The notes below the pieces were generated by a model. The model saw nothing but the letters and a program-made list of their open reading frames with translations. It did no database searches and was not told where the DNA came from. A DNA stretch of 59,234 nucleotides from Alphaproteobacteria bacterium. GTDB lineage: Bacteria > Pseudomonadota > Alphaproteobacteria > UBA828. The stretch is taken from contig JAJEEP010000159.1 of the NCBI GenBank assembly GCA_022820945.1, forward strand, positions 1 through 59,234, given 5' to 3'. Of the stretch, positions 18,142 to 27,965 are shown in pieces. The position numbers and the translations under genes were made by a program. How positions within the stretch are numbered: the first letter of the stretch is position 1; the number at the start of each line of letters is the position of its first letter.

Positions 18142-18609
18142 CTACGCGGCGCCGCCCGCCGCCGGCTCGCGCCGCACGATCGTGGTGCTGGTCATGGTCA
18201 TCACCACGTCGTCGCGCTGGTTCAGCACGTCCAGCCGATAGCGCACGAGCCCGCGCTCAGGCTTGGAGCGCGATACCCGCGTCTCGAGGACCTCGCCGGT
18301 GGAGCGAATGGTATCGCCGGGGCGTACCGGATGGAGCCAGCGCAGCTCCTCGACCCCGGGCGAGCCGATGACGATCTCGGGCGCGAACACCCGTGCCTGG
18401 ACCATCATGCGGAGCGCAACGGCGATGGTCTGGATGCCGCTCGCGATGAGCCCGCCGTAAGGGCCCGCTTCCGCGTATTCGATGTCAATGTGAAAGGGCT
18501 GCGGATCGTACTGGAAGGCGAAGTCCAGGATCTCCGCCTCGCTCAGGGTCTTGCCCAGACTCTCGAAGCGCGCGCCGGGCGTCATGTCGTCAAAATACCA
18601 GTTGTACAT
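18142..18609 (-). CDS. MaoC family dehydratase
   Basis: A 155-residue hot-dog-fold protein of the MaoC-like (R)-specific enoyl-CoA hydratase group. The catalytic hydratase motif is recognisable as DPQPFHIDIEYA followed by GPYGGLIASG. Such proteins hydrate enoyl-CoA thioesters or act in acyl-CoA side pathways. The substrate is not deducible. It heads the maoC-dsbB-coq7 group and lies 62 bases downstream of metC. Confidence 0.87.
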   Translation of the reverse strand: MYNWYFDDMTPGARFESLGKTLSEAEILDFAFQYDPQPFHIDIEYAEAGPYGGLIASGIQTIAVALRMMVQARVFAPEIVIGSPGVEELRWLHPVRPGDTIRSTGEVLETRVSRSKPERGLVRYRLDVLNQRDDVVMTMTSTTIVRREPAAGGAA

Positions 18610-18671
18610 GGGAACCCCTGATGGCGAGCAACTAATCTAGGAAGGGGAAGGCGGGGAGCCAAGCGCAGGTG

Positions 18672-19877
18672 TCAATCGCGCACCGCTGCCATGCGCGCGA
18701 AGCCCCGCTCCAGGTCGGCGATGAGGTCGTCGGGGTCTTCGAGACCGGCATAGATGCGGAGCAGCGGATTGGCCGGGTCCCAGCGGGTGGCGTCCCGGAG
18801 CTTCCACGGATAGGTGGGGAGCGCCAGGCTCTCGTAGCCGCCCCAGGAGTAGCCGAGGCCGAACAGCGCAAGCGAGTCGAGGAAGGCATCGACCGCAGGC
18901 TCCGGCACCGGCTCCAGTATCACGCCGAAGAGGCTGGAGGCGCCGGAGAAGTCGCGTTGCCAGAGCGCATGGCCGGGGTCGTCCTCCAGCGCGGGGTGAA
19001 GCACCTGGCGGACCTCCGGGCGCGCCTGCAGCCAGCGGGCGAGCGCGAGGCCGGTCTCCTGGTGCCGGTACAGCCGGACGGAGAGCGTGCGCAGGCCGCG
19101 CAAGCCGAGGTAGCAGTCGTCGGGGCCGGGAGCGGCGCCCAGCTCCTCGAAGATGCGGCGCACCGGCTCAACGTGGGCCTCGGTGGTGGTGACCGCGCCC
19201 AGCATCGCGTCCGAATGGCCCACGATGTACTTGGTGCAGGCCTGGATCGAGACGTCGGCGCCCAGGGCGAGCGGCTGGCAGAAGAGCGGCGACGCCCAGG
19301 TGTTGTCCACGATCAGCACGGCGTCGTTCGCGTGCGCCGCGGCGGCTAGCGCCGGAAAGTCCTGGATCTCGAAGGTGATCGAGCCCGGCGATTCGCCTAC
19401 CACTACGCTCGTGTTGTCCCGCATAAGCTCGGCGATGCCGGCGCCGATGCAGGGGTCGTAGAACGTGGTCTCGATCCCCATGCGCGTGAGCAGGCCGTTC
19501 GCGAGGGCGCGTGTCGGCCCGTAGGCGCTGTCGGTCATCAGCACGTGGTCGCCGCTCTTCACGAAGGCGAGCAGCGCCGCCACGATCGCCGCCTTGCCGG
19601 AGCCGAACAGGTAGCAGCGGTGGCCCTGCTCCAGCGCGGCAATCGAATCCTGCAGCGGAAAGGTCGTCGGCGTGCCGTAGCGGCCGTAATAGGTCTTGCC
19701 GTACTGGCGCGCGCCGAACGTCGCCTCCTTCAGGGCCGCCGCCGACTCATGCAGGATCGTCGACGCGTGGTAGACGGGCGGGTTGACCACGCCGTGGTTC
19801 GCCGCGGGGTCTCGGCCGAGCACCGAGAGCAGGGTCTCGTCCCGGTAGCGCCTCTTGTCGCCGCTATCCTTGCTCAT
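18672..19877 (-). CDS. metC: Cystathionine beta-lyase (Cys/Met metabolism PLP enzyme)
   Basis: A 401-residue PLP enzyme of the trans-sulfuration family. The PLP lysine lies in QACTKYIVGHSDAMLGA, the usual STKYxxGHSD context; the tyrosine segment YGRYGTPTTFPLQ and IVDNTWASPLFCQP also match. Alphaproteobacterial proteins of this subtype are annotated as cystathionine beta-lyase, which cleaves cystathionine to homocysteine, pyruvate and ammonia. A gamma-synthase or sulfhydrylase role cannot be fully excluded. It follows ilvD by 25 bases. Confidence 0.87.
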   Translation of the reverse strand: MSKDSGDKRRYRDETLLSVLGRDPAANHGVVNPPVYHASTILHESAAALKEATFGARQYGKTYYGRYGTPTTFPLQDSIAALEQGHRCYLFGSGKAAIVAALLAFVKSGDHVLMTDSAYGPTRALANGLLTRMGIETTFYDPCIGAGIAELMRDNTSVVVGESPGSITFEIQDFPALAAAAHANDAVLIVDNTWASPLFCQPLALGADVSIQACTKYIVGHSDAMLGAVTTTEAHVEPVRRIFEELGAAPGPDDCYLGLRGLRTLSVRLYRHQETGLALARWLQARPEVRQVLHPALEDDPGHALWQRDFSGASSLFGVILEPVPEPAVDAFLDSLALFGLGYSWGGYESLALPTYPWKLRDATRWDPANPLLRIYAGLEDPDDLIADLERGFARMAAVRD

Positions 19878-19902
19878 GGTCAGTGACCGAGCGGACGATC
19901 GC

Positions 19903-21624
19903 TCAAATGTCGGCGAAGCAATGGGTTTCCGCCGCGCCGCCGGGATGCGTCACCGCGCCCTGGTAGGCAGGCCCCACGGTCGCCGCGTACTTCCAGAGCG
20001 CGCCGGCCTGGTAGTCGTGCGTGCGCTCCGTCCAGGACTTGCGGCGCTCCGCCAGCTCTGCATCGGAGAGCGCCACGCTGAGCTCGCCGCTGGTCGCATC
20101 GACGGTCACCTGATCGCCGTCGCGCAAGAGCGCGATGGGGCCGCCCACGGCAGCCTCCGGCCCGACATGGCCGATGCAGAAGCCCCGCGTCGCACCCGAG
20201 AACCGGCCATCGGTGATGAGCGCGACCTCCTCGCCCTTGCCTTGGCCGTAGATCTGCGAGGTGACCGCCAGCATCTCGCGCATGCCGGGGCCGCCCTTCG
20301 GCCCCTCGTAGCGGATCACGATCACGTCGCCGGACTTGTAGTCGCGGCTGACGACGGCCTTCATCGCCTCTTCCTCGGTGTCGAAGCAGCGCGCGGGCCC
20401 GACGTGGCGGAGCCGCGAGAGGCCGGCCACCTTCACGATCGCCCCTTCCGGCGCGAGGTTGCCGCTGAGCCCCACCACGCCGCCGGTGGGCGAGAGCGGG
20501 GCAGAGGTGGGAACCACCACGTCCTGCTCGGTGGGGAACTTCACGTCCGCAAGATTCTCGGCGAGCGTGCGGCCGGTCACGGTCAGACAATCGCCGTGCA
20601 GGTAGCCGCCCTCGAGCAGCGCCTTGAGCACGATGGGCACGCCGCCGACCTCGAACAGGTCCTTCGCGACGTAGCGGCCGCCCGGCTTGAGATCGGCGAT
20701 ATAGGGCGTGCGCTTGAACACCTCCGCCACCGCCGCGAGATCGAAGTCGATCCCCGCCTCGTTGGCGATGGCCGGCAGGTGCAGCCCCGCGTTGGTCGAG
20801 CCGCCGGTGGCCGCCACCACCGTCGCCGCGTTCTCCATCGCCTTGCGGGTCACGATGTCGCGCGGGCGGATGTTGCTCTCCAGCAGGTCCATGACGCAGT
20901 TGCCGGAGGCCACGGCGAACTCGTCGCGGGATTCGTAAACCGCCGGCGCGCCCGCGGAATGCGGAAGCGCAAGCCCGATGGCCTCGGAGACGCAGGCCAT
21001 GGTGTTGGCGGTGAACTGGCCGCCGCAGGAGCCGCCGGAGGGGCACGCCACCGCCTCGAGTTCCGCCAGATCCTCCTCCGTGACATCGCCCTCGTTGAGC
21101 TTGCCGTAATACTCGTAGACGTCCATCACCGTAACGTCCTTGCCGCGGAAGCGCCCCGGCAGGATGGAGCCGCCGTAGAGGAAGACGCCCGGCACGTTGA
21201 GCCTGACCAGCGCCATCATCATGCCGGGCAGCGACTTGTCGCAGCCGGCGATGCCCACCAGCGCGTCGTAGGAGTGTCCGCGCATGGTGAGCTCGACCGA
21301 GTCCGCGATCACGTCGCGGGAGACGAGCGAGGACTTCATGCCCTGGTGGCCCATGGCAATGCCGTCGGTCACCGTGATCGTGGTGAACTCGCGCGGCGTG
21401 CCGCCCGCCTCGTCCACGCCGGTCTTCGCCGCCAGCGCCTGGCGGCGCAGCGTGATGTTGCAGGGCGCAGTCTCGTTCCAGGTGGTGGCGACGCCCACGA
21501 TGGGCCGGCTCATCGCCTGGCGGGAGACGCCCATGGCATAGAAGAACGAGCGGTGCGCGGCGCTCTTGGCCCCCTCGGTGATGTGCCTGCTCGGCAGCTT
21601 CGACTTGTCGAATTTCGTGCTCAT
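19903..21624 (-). CDS. ilvD: Dihydroxy-acid dehydratase
   Basis: A 573-residue Fe-S dehydratase that forms the 2-oxo acids in valine, leucine and isoleucine synthesis. Cluster ligands appear in [11 protein letters not shown] and [12 protein letters not shown]; the C-terminal motifs [17 protein letters not shown] and [12 protein letters not shown] are intact. The ATG at 21624 ([18 protein letters not shown]) matches family starts. A hairpin with 8-base perfect arms (21643-21669) precedes its ribosome site. The gene leads ilvD-metC, linking branched-chain and sulfur amino acid metabolism by position only. Confidence 0.95.
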   Translation of the reverse strand: MSTKFDKSKLPSRHITEGAKSAAHRSFFYAMGVSRQAMSRPIVGVATTWNETAPCNITLRRQALAAKTGVDEAGGTPREFTTITVTDGIAMGHQGMKSSLVSRDVIADSVELTMRGHSYDALVGIAGCDKSLPGMMMALVRLNVPGVFLYGGSILPGRFRGKDVTVMDVYEYYGKLNEGDVTEEDLAELEAVACPSGGSCGGQFTANTMACVSEAIGLALPHSAGAPAVYESRDEFAVASGNCVMDLLESNIRPRDIVTRKAMENAATVVAATGGSTNAGLHLPAIANEAGIDFDLAAVAEVFKRTPYIADLKPGGRYVAKDLFEVGGVPIVLKALLEGGYLHGDCLTVTGRTLAENLADVKFPTEQDVVVPTSAPLSPTGGVVGLSGNLAPEGAIVKVAGLSRLRHVGPARCFDTEEEAMKAVVSRDYKSGDVIVIRYEGPKGGPGMREMLAVTSQIYGQGKGEEVALITDGRFSGATRGFCIGHVGPEAAVGGPIALLRDGDQVTVDATSGELSVALSDAELAERRKSWTERTHDYQAGALWKYAATVGPAYQGAVTHPGGAAETHCFADI

Positions 21625-21642
21625 GGCGCCCTTCCCCTTCGC

Positions 21643-21669
21643 GCACCGCCCACGCACTCTTGGCGGTGC
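21643..21669 (-). promoter_or_regulatory. Hairpin in the ilvD leader
   Basis: GCACCGCC (complement of 21662-21669) pairs with GGCGGTGC (complement of 21643-21650) around an 11-base loop, ending about 18 bases before the ilvD ATG and next to its AAGGGGAAGGG ribosome site. No T-run follows, so it is not a simple terminator of valS. Confidence 0.55.
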
Positions 21670-21772
21670 ACCGAATTCCGCGTTGGCCGGCCCCGTCAGA
21701 CCGAGCCCGCCGGCGCACGGCTTACTCGCCCCGGTGGGTCGGGGTCAAGCGGCGCGCATCGCCGCGAGACCG

Positions 21773-24424
21773 TTACGACGCGGCGATGCGCTCCAGCGCG
21801 GCCTTGAGCCGGGCCTCGGCCGTGCAGGCCTCGTCGAGGCGCCCGCGCTGCTCTTCGACCACGTGGGCCGGCGCCCGCGCCAGAAACTGCTCGTTACCGA
21901 GCTTGCTTTCGAGCTTGGCGCGCTCCTTGCCCACCTTGCCGAGCTCGCGGTCGAGCCGGGCGCGCTCCTTGTCGAACTCGATGACGCCCGCGAGCGGGAG
22001 CACGACGGTCGCCTCGTCCAGCATCATCTGCACCGAGCCGGATGGCACGTCGCCGTCCAGCGCCTCCGCCTCGCTGAGGCGGGCGAGGCGGGCGATGACC
22101 TCACGGTGGCGATCGAGCCGCACCGCCGTCTCGGGGGCAGCCCCCCGCAGCCCGAGGGCGATACGGGCTCCGGCCGGCACGTTCATCTCGGCCCTGACGG
22201 CGCGCACCGCCGTGACGAGCCGCACCACCCAGTCCATCTCCTGCGCGGCATCGATATCGCCGACGCTCTCGTCGAGCGCCGGCCAGGGCGCCGTGATCAG
22301 CGTGCCCGCGCGGCTTTCGTCGATCCTGCCCCAGAGCTCCTCGGTGACGAACGGCATGAAGGGATGGAGCAGGCCCAGGATCGTATCCAGCACCCAGGCG
22401 GCCGTGGCGCGGGTCTCCGCCTTCGCCGGTCCGTCCGGACCGGAGAGCGTGGTCTTGGAGAACTCCAGGTACCAGTCGCAGAAGACGTCCCAGGTGAAGT
22501 GGTAGACAGCGCCCGCCGCCGCATCGAAGCGGTAGGCGTCGAGCGCTTCCGTCACCTCGCGGGCGGCGCGCGCGGCCTCGCCCACGATCCAGCGATTGAC
22601 CCGGCCCTCGGCCCCGGCGGGATCGAATCCGGCCACGGGCTTGCACCCGTTGGCCTCGCAGAAGCGCGCGGCGTTCCAGAGCTTGGTGGCGAAGTTGCGG
22701 TAGCCGGCGACACGGCTCTCGGCGAGCTTGATGTCGCGCCCCTGCGCCTCCATCGCGGCCAGCGTAAAGCGCAGTGCATCGGCGCCGTACTTGTCGATGA
22801 GCGCGAGCGGGTCGATCACGTTGCCCTTGCTCTTCGACATCTTCTGCCCCTTCTCGTCGCGCACCAGCGCGTGGATGTAGACCGTGCGGAAGGGGACATC
22901 GCCCATGAAGTGCATGCCGAGCATCACCATGCGGGCGACCCAGAAGAAGATGATGTCGAAGCCCGTGATCAGATCGCTGTTGGGGTAGTAGGTCTCCAGC
23001 GCATCGGTGCGCTCGGGCCAGCCGAGGGTCGAGAACGGCCAGAGGCCGGAGCTGAACCAGGTGTCCAGCACGTCCTCGTCGCGCGTGAGCGGCTCGACGC
23101 TGCCGTAGTGCCGCGCCGCCTGCTCCTCGGCCTCGGCCTCGGAGGTCGCGACGAAGACGTGGCCGTCGGGGCCGTACCACGCCGGGATGCGGTGGCCCCA
23201 CCAGAGCTGGCGCGAGATGCACCAGGGCTGGATGTTGCGCATCCACTCGAAATAGGTGTTGGTCCAGCGCTCCGGCACGAAGCGGATGCGGCCGTCCTCC
23301 ACCGCCTCGATGGCGGGCGCGGCGAGGGTCTTGGCGTCGACGTACCACTGGTCGGTGAGCCAGGGCTCGATCACCGCGCCCGAGCGGTCGCCGTGGGGCA
23401 CGGTGTGGACGTGCGCCTCGACCGCCTCGATCAGCCCCTGCGCATCGAGATCGGCGAGCACGCGCTCGCGCGCCTCGAATCGGTCGAGACCACGGTAGGC
23501 CTCGGGCGCGTTGTCGTTGATCCGGCCTTCGGCGTCGAACACGTTGACGATATCGAGGTCGTGCCGGCGGCCCACCTCGAAGTCGTTGAAGTCGTGGGCC
23601 GGCGTGATCTTCACCGCGCCCGAGCCCTGCTCGGGATCGGCGTAGTCATCGGCGACGATAGGCATGCGGCGGCCGACCAGCGGCAGCACCGCATGGCGGC
23701 CGATGAAGCCCCGATAGCGCTCGTCCTCGGGGTGCACCGCGACGGCGGTATCGCCCAGCATGGTCTCGGGCCGGGTGGTCGCGACGACGATGTGCTCGCC
23801 GGGCCGCCCCTCCAGCGGGTAGCGGATGTGCCAGAGCTTGCCCTCCCGCATCTCGCGCTGCTCGACCTCCAGGTCGGAGATCGCGGTGCCGAGCACCGGG
23901 TCCCAATTCACCAGCCGCTTGTCGCGATAGATTAGGCCCTGCCGGTAGAGGGTGACGAAGACCTCGAGCACCGCCCGACTCAGGCCCTCGTCCATGGTGA
24001 AGCGCTCCCGCGACCAGTCGGGCGAGGCACCGAGGCGGCGGAGCTGGCGCCCGATGGCGCCGCCGGATTCGGCCTTCCAGGACCAGACCCGGTCGATGAA
24101 GGCGTCGCGGCCAAGGGCTCGCCGGTCCGTGCCCGCCTCTGCCAACTGGCGCTCGACCACCATCTGCGTCGCGATCCCGGCGTGGTCCATGCCCGGCTGC
24201 CAGAGCGCGTTGCGGCCGGTCTTGCGGCGGTAGCGGGTGAGCACGTCCTGCAACGTGTTGTTGAGCGCGTGCCCCATGTGCAGGCTGCCGGTGACGTTGG
24301 GCGGCGGCATCATCACGCACCAGGGCGCGCCGGCGTCGGGGCGCCCGGCGAAACCGCCGCTCTTCTCCCAAAGATCGTAAAGACGGCCCTCGAAATCGGC
24401 AGGCCGATAGGTCTTCTCCAGCAT
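21773..24424 (-). CDS. valS: Valyl-tRNA synthetase
   Basis: An 883-residue class I aminoacyl-tRNA synthetase that charges tRNA-Val. The first signature is HMGH ([14 protein letters not shown]), the second KMSKS ([14 protein letters not shown]). The editing domain and the anticodon-binding region are of normal size, and the C-terminal coiled coil ([20 protein letters not shown]) is present. The ATG at 24424 gives the conserved start [19 protein letters not shown]; an open frame continues upstream through popZ but is not part of the protein. It lies 73 bases downstream of popZ. Confidence 0.96.
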   Translation of the reverse strand: MLEKTYRPADFEGRLYDLWEKSGGFAGRPDAGAPWCVMMPPPNVTGSLHMGHALNNTLQDVLTRYRRKTGRNALWQPGMDHAGIATQMVVERQLAEAGTDRRALGRDAFIDRVWSWKAESGGAIGRQLRRLGASPDWSRERFTMDEGLSRAVLEVFVTLYRQGLIYRDKRLVNWDPVLGTAISDLEVEQREMREGKLWHIRYPLEGRPGEHIVVATTRPETMLGDTAVAVHPEDERYRGFIGRHAVLPLVGRRMPIVADDYADPEQGSGAVKITPAHDFNDFEVGRRHDLDIVNVFDAEGRINDNAPEAYRGLDRFEARERVLADLDAQGLIEAVEAHVHTVPHGDRSGAVIEPWLTDQWYVDAKTLAAPAIEAVEDGRIRFVPERWTNTYFEWMRNIQPWCISRQLWWGHRIPAWYGPDGHVFVATSEAEAEEQAARHYGSVEPLTRDEDVLDTWFSSGLWPFSTLGWPERTDALETYYPNSDLITGFDIIFFWVARMVMLGMHFMGDVPFRTVYIHALVRDEKGQKMSKSKGNVIDPLALIDKYGADALRFTLAAMEAQGRDIKLAESRVAGYRNFATKLWNAARFCEANGCKPVAGFDPAGAEGRVNRWIVGEAARAAREVTEALDAYRFDAAAGAVYHFTWDVFCDWYLEFSKTTLSGPDGPAKAETRATAAWVLDTILGLLHPFMPFVTEELWGRIDESRAGTLITAPWPALDESVGDIDAAQEMDWVVRLVTAVRAVRAEMNVPAGARIALGLRGAAPETAVRLDRHREVIARLARLSEAEALDGDVPSGSVQMMLDEATVVLPLAGVIEFDKERARLDRELGKVGKERAKLESKLGNEQFLARAPAHVVEEQRGRLDEACTAEARLKAALERIAAS

Positions 24425-24497
24425 TGTCGTCTCGTAACCGTTTCGGGGAGATGGCGCTAGTGCAGCGGCAGGCGGAAGGGCACCCTGGGGCAGCGAT

Positions 24498-24878
24498 CTA
24501 CTCGGTCTTGGAAGGGCCGGCCGTGCGTTCGAGCTCGCGCTTGACCAGGCGCTCGACCATCGGCGGCATGTGGGTGTCGAGCCACGTCTGCAGCATCGGC
24601 CGAAGAGTCTCCAGCACCTGCTCCTCGCGGGCCCGGCCGTCCTCCGCGACCTCCGGCGCACCTTCACGGCCCCGATCCAGACCGATCGCGTTGCCCTGCT
24701 CGTCCACCATGTCGACCAGATCCAGGATGTCGTCATCCTCGCGTGCAGCCGGCGCTGGCTCGGCCTCGGGCGGTGCGTCCTCGCCGGGGCTCGGTTCGCG
24801 TCCCTCGCCGTCGGCGACGATGCGGCCGATCGACTCCAGGATCTGCTGCTTCGAAAGGTCGGGCTTTGGATTGGCCAT
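24498..24878 (-). CDS. popZ: PopZ-like polar organising protein (DUF2497)
   Basis: A 126-residue acidic protein with the two conserved ends of PopZ: an N-terminal amphipathic helix ([17 protein letters not shown]) and a C-terminal module ([20 protein letters not shown]) that drives oligomerisation. The Pro/Glu/Ala-rich middle is short and presumably disordered. In Caulobacter PopZ forms a polar network that anchors the ParB-bound centromere. Placement just before valS is the usual alphaproteobacterial arrangement and supports the call. It is divergent from the fur gene. Confidence 0.85.
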   Translation of the reverse strand: MANPKPDLSKQQILESIGRIVADGEGREPSPGEDAPPEAEPAPAAREDDDILDLVDMVDEQGNAIGLDRGREGAPEVAEDGRAREEQVLETLRPMLQTWLDTHMPPMVERLVKRELERTAGPSKTE

Positions 24879-24998
24879 CGAACCGTACCGCCGGGCGCGT
24901 GACGCTCCAGTGCGCGGAGCCTAGGCCAATCGGGGCGCGATTGCCACCGCACGTGCCGCTGCCGGGCCTCGGCGGTCGCGTTGGACCGCACCATCGCC

Positions 24999-25004
24999 TA
25001 TAAT
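24999..25004 (+). promoter_or_regulatory. Perfect -10 element upstream of fur
   Basis: TATAAT stands 18 bases before the GTG at 25023 in an otherwise GC-rich gap. If it is the real -10, transcription starts near 25011, after an in-frame TTG at 24981, which then cannot be the start codon. No good -35 is present at 16-18 bases upstream. Confidence 0.45.
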
Positions 25005-25022
25005 GCCGCGAGTCACACGGCC

Positions 25023-25463
25023 GTGGAGAAGCAGGCCCCGGTGCCGGCATCGAACCTCGAAAAACGATGCGCCGAAATCGGTCTAAAAATGACCGAGCAG
25101 CGGCGTGTGATCGCGCGCGTCCTGTCGGACGCCAAGGACCATCCCGACGTGGAAGGGCTCTACCAGCGCGCGACGGCGATAGACCCCCGTATCAGCCTGG
25201 CGACGGTCTATCGCACGGTGCGGCTCTTCGAGGAATGCGGCCTGTTGGAGCGCCACGACTTCCGCGACGGGCGGGCGCGCTACGAGGAGCATCCCGACGA
25301 GCATCACGATCACCTGATCGACCTCACGTCGGGCAAGGTGATCGAGTTCCAGAACGAGGAGATCGAGGCGCTCCAGGCCGCCGTCGCCAAGGCGCTCGGC
25401 TACAAGCTCGTCGATCATCGGCTGGAGCTTTACGCGGTCCCGCTCAATACGCCCGAAGACTGA
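25023..25463 (+). CDS. fur: Fur-family metalloregulator (alphaproteobacterial Fur/Mur type)
   Basis: About 146 residues. The winged-helix part (KMTEQRRVIARVLSDAKDH; ISLATVYRTVRLFEECGLL) is followed by metal-binding segments ERHDFRDGRARYEE and EHHDHLIDLTSGKVIEF. The CxxC zinc pairs of enterobacterial Fur are missing, as is normal for alphaproteobacterial Fur/Mur, where the protein often answers to manganese. Irr is less likely because the fit to Fur/Mur is closer. The start is uncertain: GTG at 25023 is preferred over TTG at 24981 because of the TATAAT between them. olsB follows after 15 bases. Confidence 0.85.
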   Translation: MEKQAPVPASNLEKRCAEIGLKMTEQRRVIARVLSDAKDHPDVEGLYQRATAIDPRISLATVYRTVRLFEECGLLERHDFRDGRARYEEHPDEHHDHLIDLTSGKVIEFQNEEIEALQAAVAKALGYKLVDHRLELYAVPLNTPED

Positions 25464-25478
25464 AGCTCGCAGGAACCC

Positions 25479-26258
25479 ATGACCGACGATGATTTCATGG
25501 CCGGAATCGTCGCCGGGAGCCTCGAAGTTCGCCTGGCACGCTCGCCGGTGGATGTGGACGCCGTTCAGGCGTTGCGCTACCGCGTGTTTTACGAGGAGAT
25601 GGCGGCCGATCCGAGCGGCGAGATGGCGGCGCGCGAGCGCGACTTCGACCGCTTCGATGCGTACTGCGACCATCTCATGGTGATCGACCACGACCGCAGC
25701 GCCGGAGACAAGGTGGTCGGCACCTACCGCCTGCTCCGGCGCTCGGTTGCCGATGCCCACGGCGGCTTCTACTCGTCCTGGGAGTACGACATCGACACGA
25801 TCGTCGCCCATCCAGGCGAGATCCTTGAGCTCGGCCGCTCCTGCGTCGATTCCGCCTACCGCAACGGCACCACCATGACCCTGCTGTGGCGGGGCAACGC
25901 GGCCTACGTGCTGCACTACGACGTGCCGATCATGTTCGGCTGCGCCAGCTTCCCGGGCACGGACCCCCAGGAACACGCGGAACCGCTTTCCTACCTCTAT
26001 CACAACTATCTTGCGCCGCCGGCGCTCCGCCCCCGCGCCAGGGACGAGCACTACGTGAGCATGGACCTGATCCCCAAGGAGGAGCTGGACAGGCGGGCTG
26101 CGCTCAGGGCCGTGCCGCCGCTGATCAAGGGCTATCTCAGGCTCAACGGCTTTGTCGGCGACGGCGGCGTGATCGACCGGCAGTGGGGTAGCGTCGATGT
26201 CAGCATCGTCGTAAAGACCGACCTCGTGACCCAGCGCTACCGGGACAAGCTCACATGA
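25479..26258 (+). CDS. olsB: L-ornithine N-alpha-acyltransferase (OlsB)
   Basis: A 259-residue GNAT-like acyltransferase that joins a 3-hydroxyacyl group from acyl carrier protein to ornithine, giving lyso-ornithine lipid. The hallmark blocks are VQALRYRVFYEEM, VGTYRLLR, EILELGRSCVDSAYR, and VPIMFGCASFPGTDP. An AGGAA ribosome site precedes the ATG at 25479. The stop overlaps the olsA start as ATGA at 26255-26258. Its position right after a Fur-type regulator hints at co-transcription, but no operator is visible. Confidence 0.87.
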   Translation: MTDDDFMAGIVAGSLEVRLARSPVDVDAVQALRYRVFYEEMAADPSGEMAARERDFDRFDAYCDHLMVIDHDRSAGDKVVGTYRLLRRSVADAHGGFYSSWEYDIDTIVAHPGEILELGRSCVDSAYRNGTTMTLLWRGNAAYVLHYDVPIMFGCASFPGTDPQEHAEPLSYLYHNYLAPPALRPRARDEHYVSMDLIPKEELDRRAALRAVPPLIKGYLRLNGFVGDGGVIDRQWGSVDVSIVVKTDLVTQRYRDKLT

Positions 26259-27064
26259 TCGCGTTCGTGGTGTTGCTTCGCTTCTTCGGCTGGACCATCA
26301 GCCTGGTCCCGTTTCAAGTGGTGCTCATAGCGATCCGGGCGCCGCTCGCCAAGCGGCTACCGATGGTCTGGCACCGGGGTGTATGCCGCATCTTCGGCTT
26401 CAGGATCGAGCGGTACGGCACCGCGTCGCGAACCGTGCCCACGCTCTTCGTCTGCAATCACACCTCCTACCTTGATATCAGCGCGCTGGGCGCCGTGGTG
26501 CCGGGGAGCTTCGTCGCCAAGGCCGAAGTGCGGAGCTGGCCCATGTTCGGCTTTCTCGCCACCCTGCAGCGGACCGTGTTCGTCGAGCGCCGGGCCTCGC
26601 GGACCGCCCATCACCGCGACAACATGACCGCCCGGCTCGAGGCCGGCGACAACCTGATTCTCTTTCCGGAAGGCACCAGCAACGACGGCAACAGGGTGCT
26701 GCCGTTCAAGAGCGCCTTCTTCGGCATCGCCGAGAAGCCGGTCAGGGGCAAGCCGCTCGTCGTGCAGCCGGTCTCGATCGCCTACACGCGCCTGAACGGG
26801 ATCCCCATGGGGCGGCCCTACCGGCCGTTCTACGCCTGGTACGGCGACATGGAGCTTGCGAGCCACCTCTGGAACGTGGCCGGTCTCGGCAATGCCACGA
26901 TCGCGATTCAGTTCCACGAGCCCGTGACCATCGAGCAGTTCCGGTCTCGAAAAGAGATGGCCGAAGCCTGTCAGGCCGCGATCGCCGACGGAGTCTCCCG
27001 CGCGATTAGCGGCAAGCTGACCCCGCCGATCAGAAAACGTTTCTGGGCCCCCCGGCCCGCCTGA
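26255..27064 (+). CDS. olsA: Lyso-ornithine lipid / 1-acylglycerol-phosphate acyltransferase (OlsA)
   Basis: A 269-residue membrane-associated acyltransferase of the PlsC family. Catalytic block I reads CNHTSYLD (NHxxxxD), and block III reads LFPEGTSNDG. An N-terminal hydrophobic segment anchors it. Coupling to olsB through an ATGA overlap indicates that it adds the second acyl chain to lyso-ornithine lipid; general phosphatidic acid synthesis is the alternative. The gene is convergent with tsaB, with 49 bases between them and no obvious terminator. Confidence 0.85.
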   Translation: MIAFVVLLRFFGWTISLVPFQVVLIAIRAPLAKRLPMVWHRGVCRIFGFRIERYGTASRTVPTLFVCNHTSYLDISALGAVVPGSFVAKAEVRSWPMFGFLATLQRTVFVERRASRTAHHRDNMTARLEAGDNLILFPEGTSNDGNRVLPFKSAFFGIAEKPVRGKPLVVQPVSIAYTRLNGIPMGRPYRPFYAWYGDMELASHLWNVAGLGNATIAIQFHEPVTIEQFRSRKEMAEACQAAIADGVSRAISGKLTPPIRKRFWAPRPA

Positions 27065-27113
27065 CCGCCGCCCGCCTCCAGCGGCACGATCACCCGGCGC
27101 AGCGTCAGCCCTT

Positions 27114-27836
27114 TCAGGCATCCGATTGTTTTCCCGCAGCGGGCTTCCCCCGAAGCCGTGCACCGGCTTCGCGCAAATAGAGAGGCCGAACGGCGTTGCC
27201 TTCAATGCCCCGGACCTCGGCGCGGGCGGCAGCACGGCGCACGAGCACGCGCGCATCGGGCGTGGCCAAGCCGCTCGCCGAGCGTGCGTCGATCGCAGGT
27301 GCCAACGCCGCAAGTGCGGCGTCCTGTCCGGTCCCCACCACGACAACCGGCCTGCCGTTCCCTGCGGCTGTGACGAGGCCGGGCAGTGCCTTGGCGTCGA
27401 GAGCCTCGGGCGCACCGAGCGCATCCAGCGAGGGGGCGAAGAGCTGGGCGTAGAGACGTCCCCGACCGGCATCGAGGGCCGCGAGGATCGGCCCGTCGCG
27501 CTCTGCTGCGGGAACACCGGCGGCGAGAACTTCGAGCGTGGAAAGCCCGATCAAGGGTCGCTCCAAAGCCAGGGCGAGGCCACGTGCCGTGGCCAGGCCG
27601 ATCCGAATCCCGGTGAACGAGCCGGGGCCGACCGTGACCGCGAACCGGTCTATCGCGGCGAGCGTCGTGCCGCCCTCGGCTGCGACCTCGCGGAGCATGG
27701 GAACGAGGGATTCGGCGTGTCTGCCGCCCGTCTCGACGCGCCGGCAAGCCGCTACCGCGCCGCCCGCCCAGAGCGCGGCGGAGCAGGCTGCCGTAGCCGT
27801 GTCGAATCCGAGCAGCGTCAATCCGTCCGTGGCCAT
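27114..27836 (-). CDS. tsaB: tRNA threonylcarbamoyladenosine biosynthesis protein TsaB
   Basis: A 240-residue ASKHA-fold protein. TsaB partners TsaD and TsaE in making the t6A base at position 37 of ANN-reading tRNAs. The N-terminal strand LLGFDTATAACSAAL and the strongly conserved VGPGSFTGIRIGLATARGL identify it. Its usual alphaproteobacterial neighbour rimI is missing: the gene stands alone between the 3' end of olsA and the divergent ddpX. Confidence 0.92.
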   Translation of the reverse strand: MATDGLTLLGFDTATAACSAALWAGGAVAACRRVETGGRHAESLVPMLREVAAEGGTTLAAIDRFAVTVGPGSFTGIRIGLATARGLALALERPLIGLSTLEVLAAGVPAAERDGPILAALDAGRGRLYAQLFAPSLDALGAPEALDAKALPGLVTAAGNGRPVVVVGTGQDAALAALAPAIDARSASGLATPDARVLVRRAAARAEVRGIEGNAVRPLYLREAGARLRGKPAAGKQSDA

Positions 27837-27965
27837 GAACCGGTCTGTGTCCTGTTCCCGTTGTCCGCGGCTCTAGCATTCGCCCGGCACCGGCCGCAAC
27901 AATGCGTCGCAGGGCGAACCGGTGCTATTCTTGCGCCTGGCCTCGCCCGCGACACCTTGGGGCTC

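Noticed and set aside
19855..23935. Very long plus-strand open frames opposite ilvD and valS (650 and 789 codons)
   Set aside because: They lie antisense to two unmistakable genes, are low-complexity (rich in Arg, His, Gly, Ala) and arise from GC-biased codon positions.
24981..25004. TTGGAC plus TATAAT as a full sigma70 promoter before fur
   Set aside because: The two hexamers are only 12 bases apart, too close for a standard promoter; only the -10 was kept.
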